Source: CAYHKY01 sp964357355
GTDB lineage: Bacteria; Patescibacteriota; Microgenomatia; UBA10105
DNA: 5,491 nt
Assembly: GCA_964357355.1 (NCBI GenBank)
Contig: CAYHKY010000085.1
Span: 1 to 5,491, forward strand
Direction: 5' to 3'
Shown: positions 5,353-5,491 of the stretch, piece by piece
How positions within the stretch are numbered: the first letter of the stretch is position 1
How the letters are laid out: each line of letters starts with the position of its first letter
Made by a program: the position numbers and the translations under genes
The notes under the pieces: generated by a model
Seen by the model: only the letters and a program-made list of their open reading frames with translations
What the model was told of the DNA's origin: nothing
Database searches by the model: none

Positions 5353-5360
5353 ACAAGGGA

Positions 5361-5445
5361 GGAGGGTTCGCCTAATGGTATGGCACTAGTCTTGAAAACT
5401 AGCGGGAGCAATCCCTTACAGGTTCGAATCCTGTACCCTCCGCCA
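5361..5445 (+). tRNA. tRNA-Ser(UGA), class II, CCA encoded
   Basis: The whole cloverleaf can be folded by eye. Acceptor GGAGGGT (5361-5367) pairs with ACCCTCC (5435-5441). D stem is GCC/GGC (5370-5372, 5382-5384) with GG in the loop. Anticodon stem CTAGT/ACTAG (5386-5390, 5398-5402) encloses loop CTTGAAA with anticodon TGA (5393-5395), reading UCA and, by wobble, other UCN serine codons. A long variable arm GGGA-GCAA-TCCC (5404-5415) makes it class II. T arm is ACAGG/CCTGT with loop TTCGAAT (5418-5434). Discriminator is G5442, as expected for serine, and CCA (5443-5445) is genomically encoded. It is divergent from recA. Confidence 0.97.
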
Positions 5446-5491
5446 AAATTCGGAATTCAAATTTCCGCCAAAAATATGGTCGGCGCGAAGC

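Noticed and set aside
5297..5356. Upstream in-frame start that would lengthen RecA by 20 residues
   Set aside because: The added residues (MYFTKVYGIMITFSPPRKVY) do not resemble a RecA N-terminus. The ATG at 5296 has a ribosome site at normal spacing, and the upstream start would lie above the likely transcription start.
5297..5360. LexA operator before recA
   Set aside because: Neither the CGAAC-N4-GTTCG type nor the CTG-N10-CAG type was seen. The palindrome AACGTT (5320-5325) is too short to support a claim.
5178..5411. Minus-strand 77-codon frame across the recA start and the tRNA
   Set aside because: It overlaps a certain tRNA and the recA N-terminus in another frame.
5476..5491. Possible start of a plus-strand gene or a hairpin GGTCGGC-GCGAA-GC at the right edge
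   Set aside because: ATG GTC GGC GCG AAG is only five codons with no ribosome site, and the second arm of the possible terminator hairpin lies outside the window. Neither can be supported from 16 bases.

Overview
The window looks like a stretch of ordinary chromosome from a low-GC, compact bacterial genome. The likeliest source is a Patescibacteria/CPR bacterium, possibly of the Microgenomates group. This rests on protein character (RecA, RecX, RNase Y and a COG4586-type ABC ATPase), short gene spacing and AT-rich intergenic DNA. It is a judgement from reading and was not confirmed by any search.

Layout: every protein gene lies on the minus strand, so transcription runs from high to low coordinates. 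From right to left they are recA (5296-4265), recX (4255-3632, only 9 nt after recA), a 230-nt leader region, rny for RNase Y (3401-1923), a 239-nt intergenic region, an HU-type nucleoid protein (1683-1411), a 159-nt intergenic region with a large hairpin and a good promoter, a NatA-like ABC-transporter ATPase (1251-271), and the first 64 codons of an ABC-2 type membrane permease (194-1, running off the left edge). The permease fragment is easily missed because it is short and cut by the window edge. The only plus-strand gene is a class II tRNA-Ser(UGA) at 5361-5445, divergent from recA.

Functional groups: recA-recX form the recombination/repair pair, with RecX as modulator of RecA filaments. 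rny supplies the main mRNA-decay endonuclease. HU compacts and bends DNA. The ATPase and the partial permease should form one exporter of unknown substrate, with the rest of the operon to the left.

No new defence system, mobile gene cargo or CRISPR array is present. The points worth a second look are: an RNase Y with no N-terminal transmembrane helix but a clean amphipathic N-terminal helix; a 61-bp two-hairpin palindromic element wedged exactly between the ATPase stop codon and the permease; a motif present three times around the ATPase promoter; divergent recA/tRNA promoters that seem to share the same DNA; and an inverted repeat embedded in the HU promoter.
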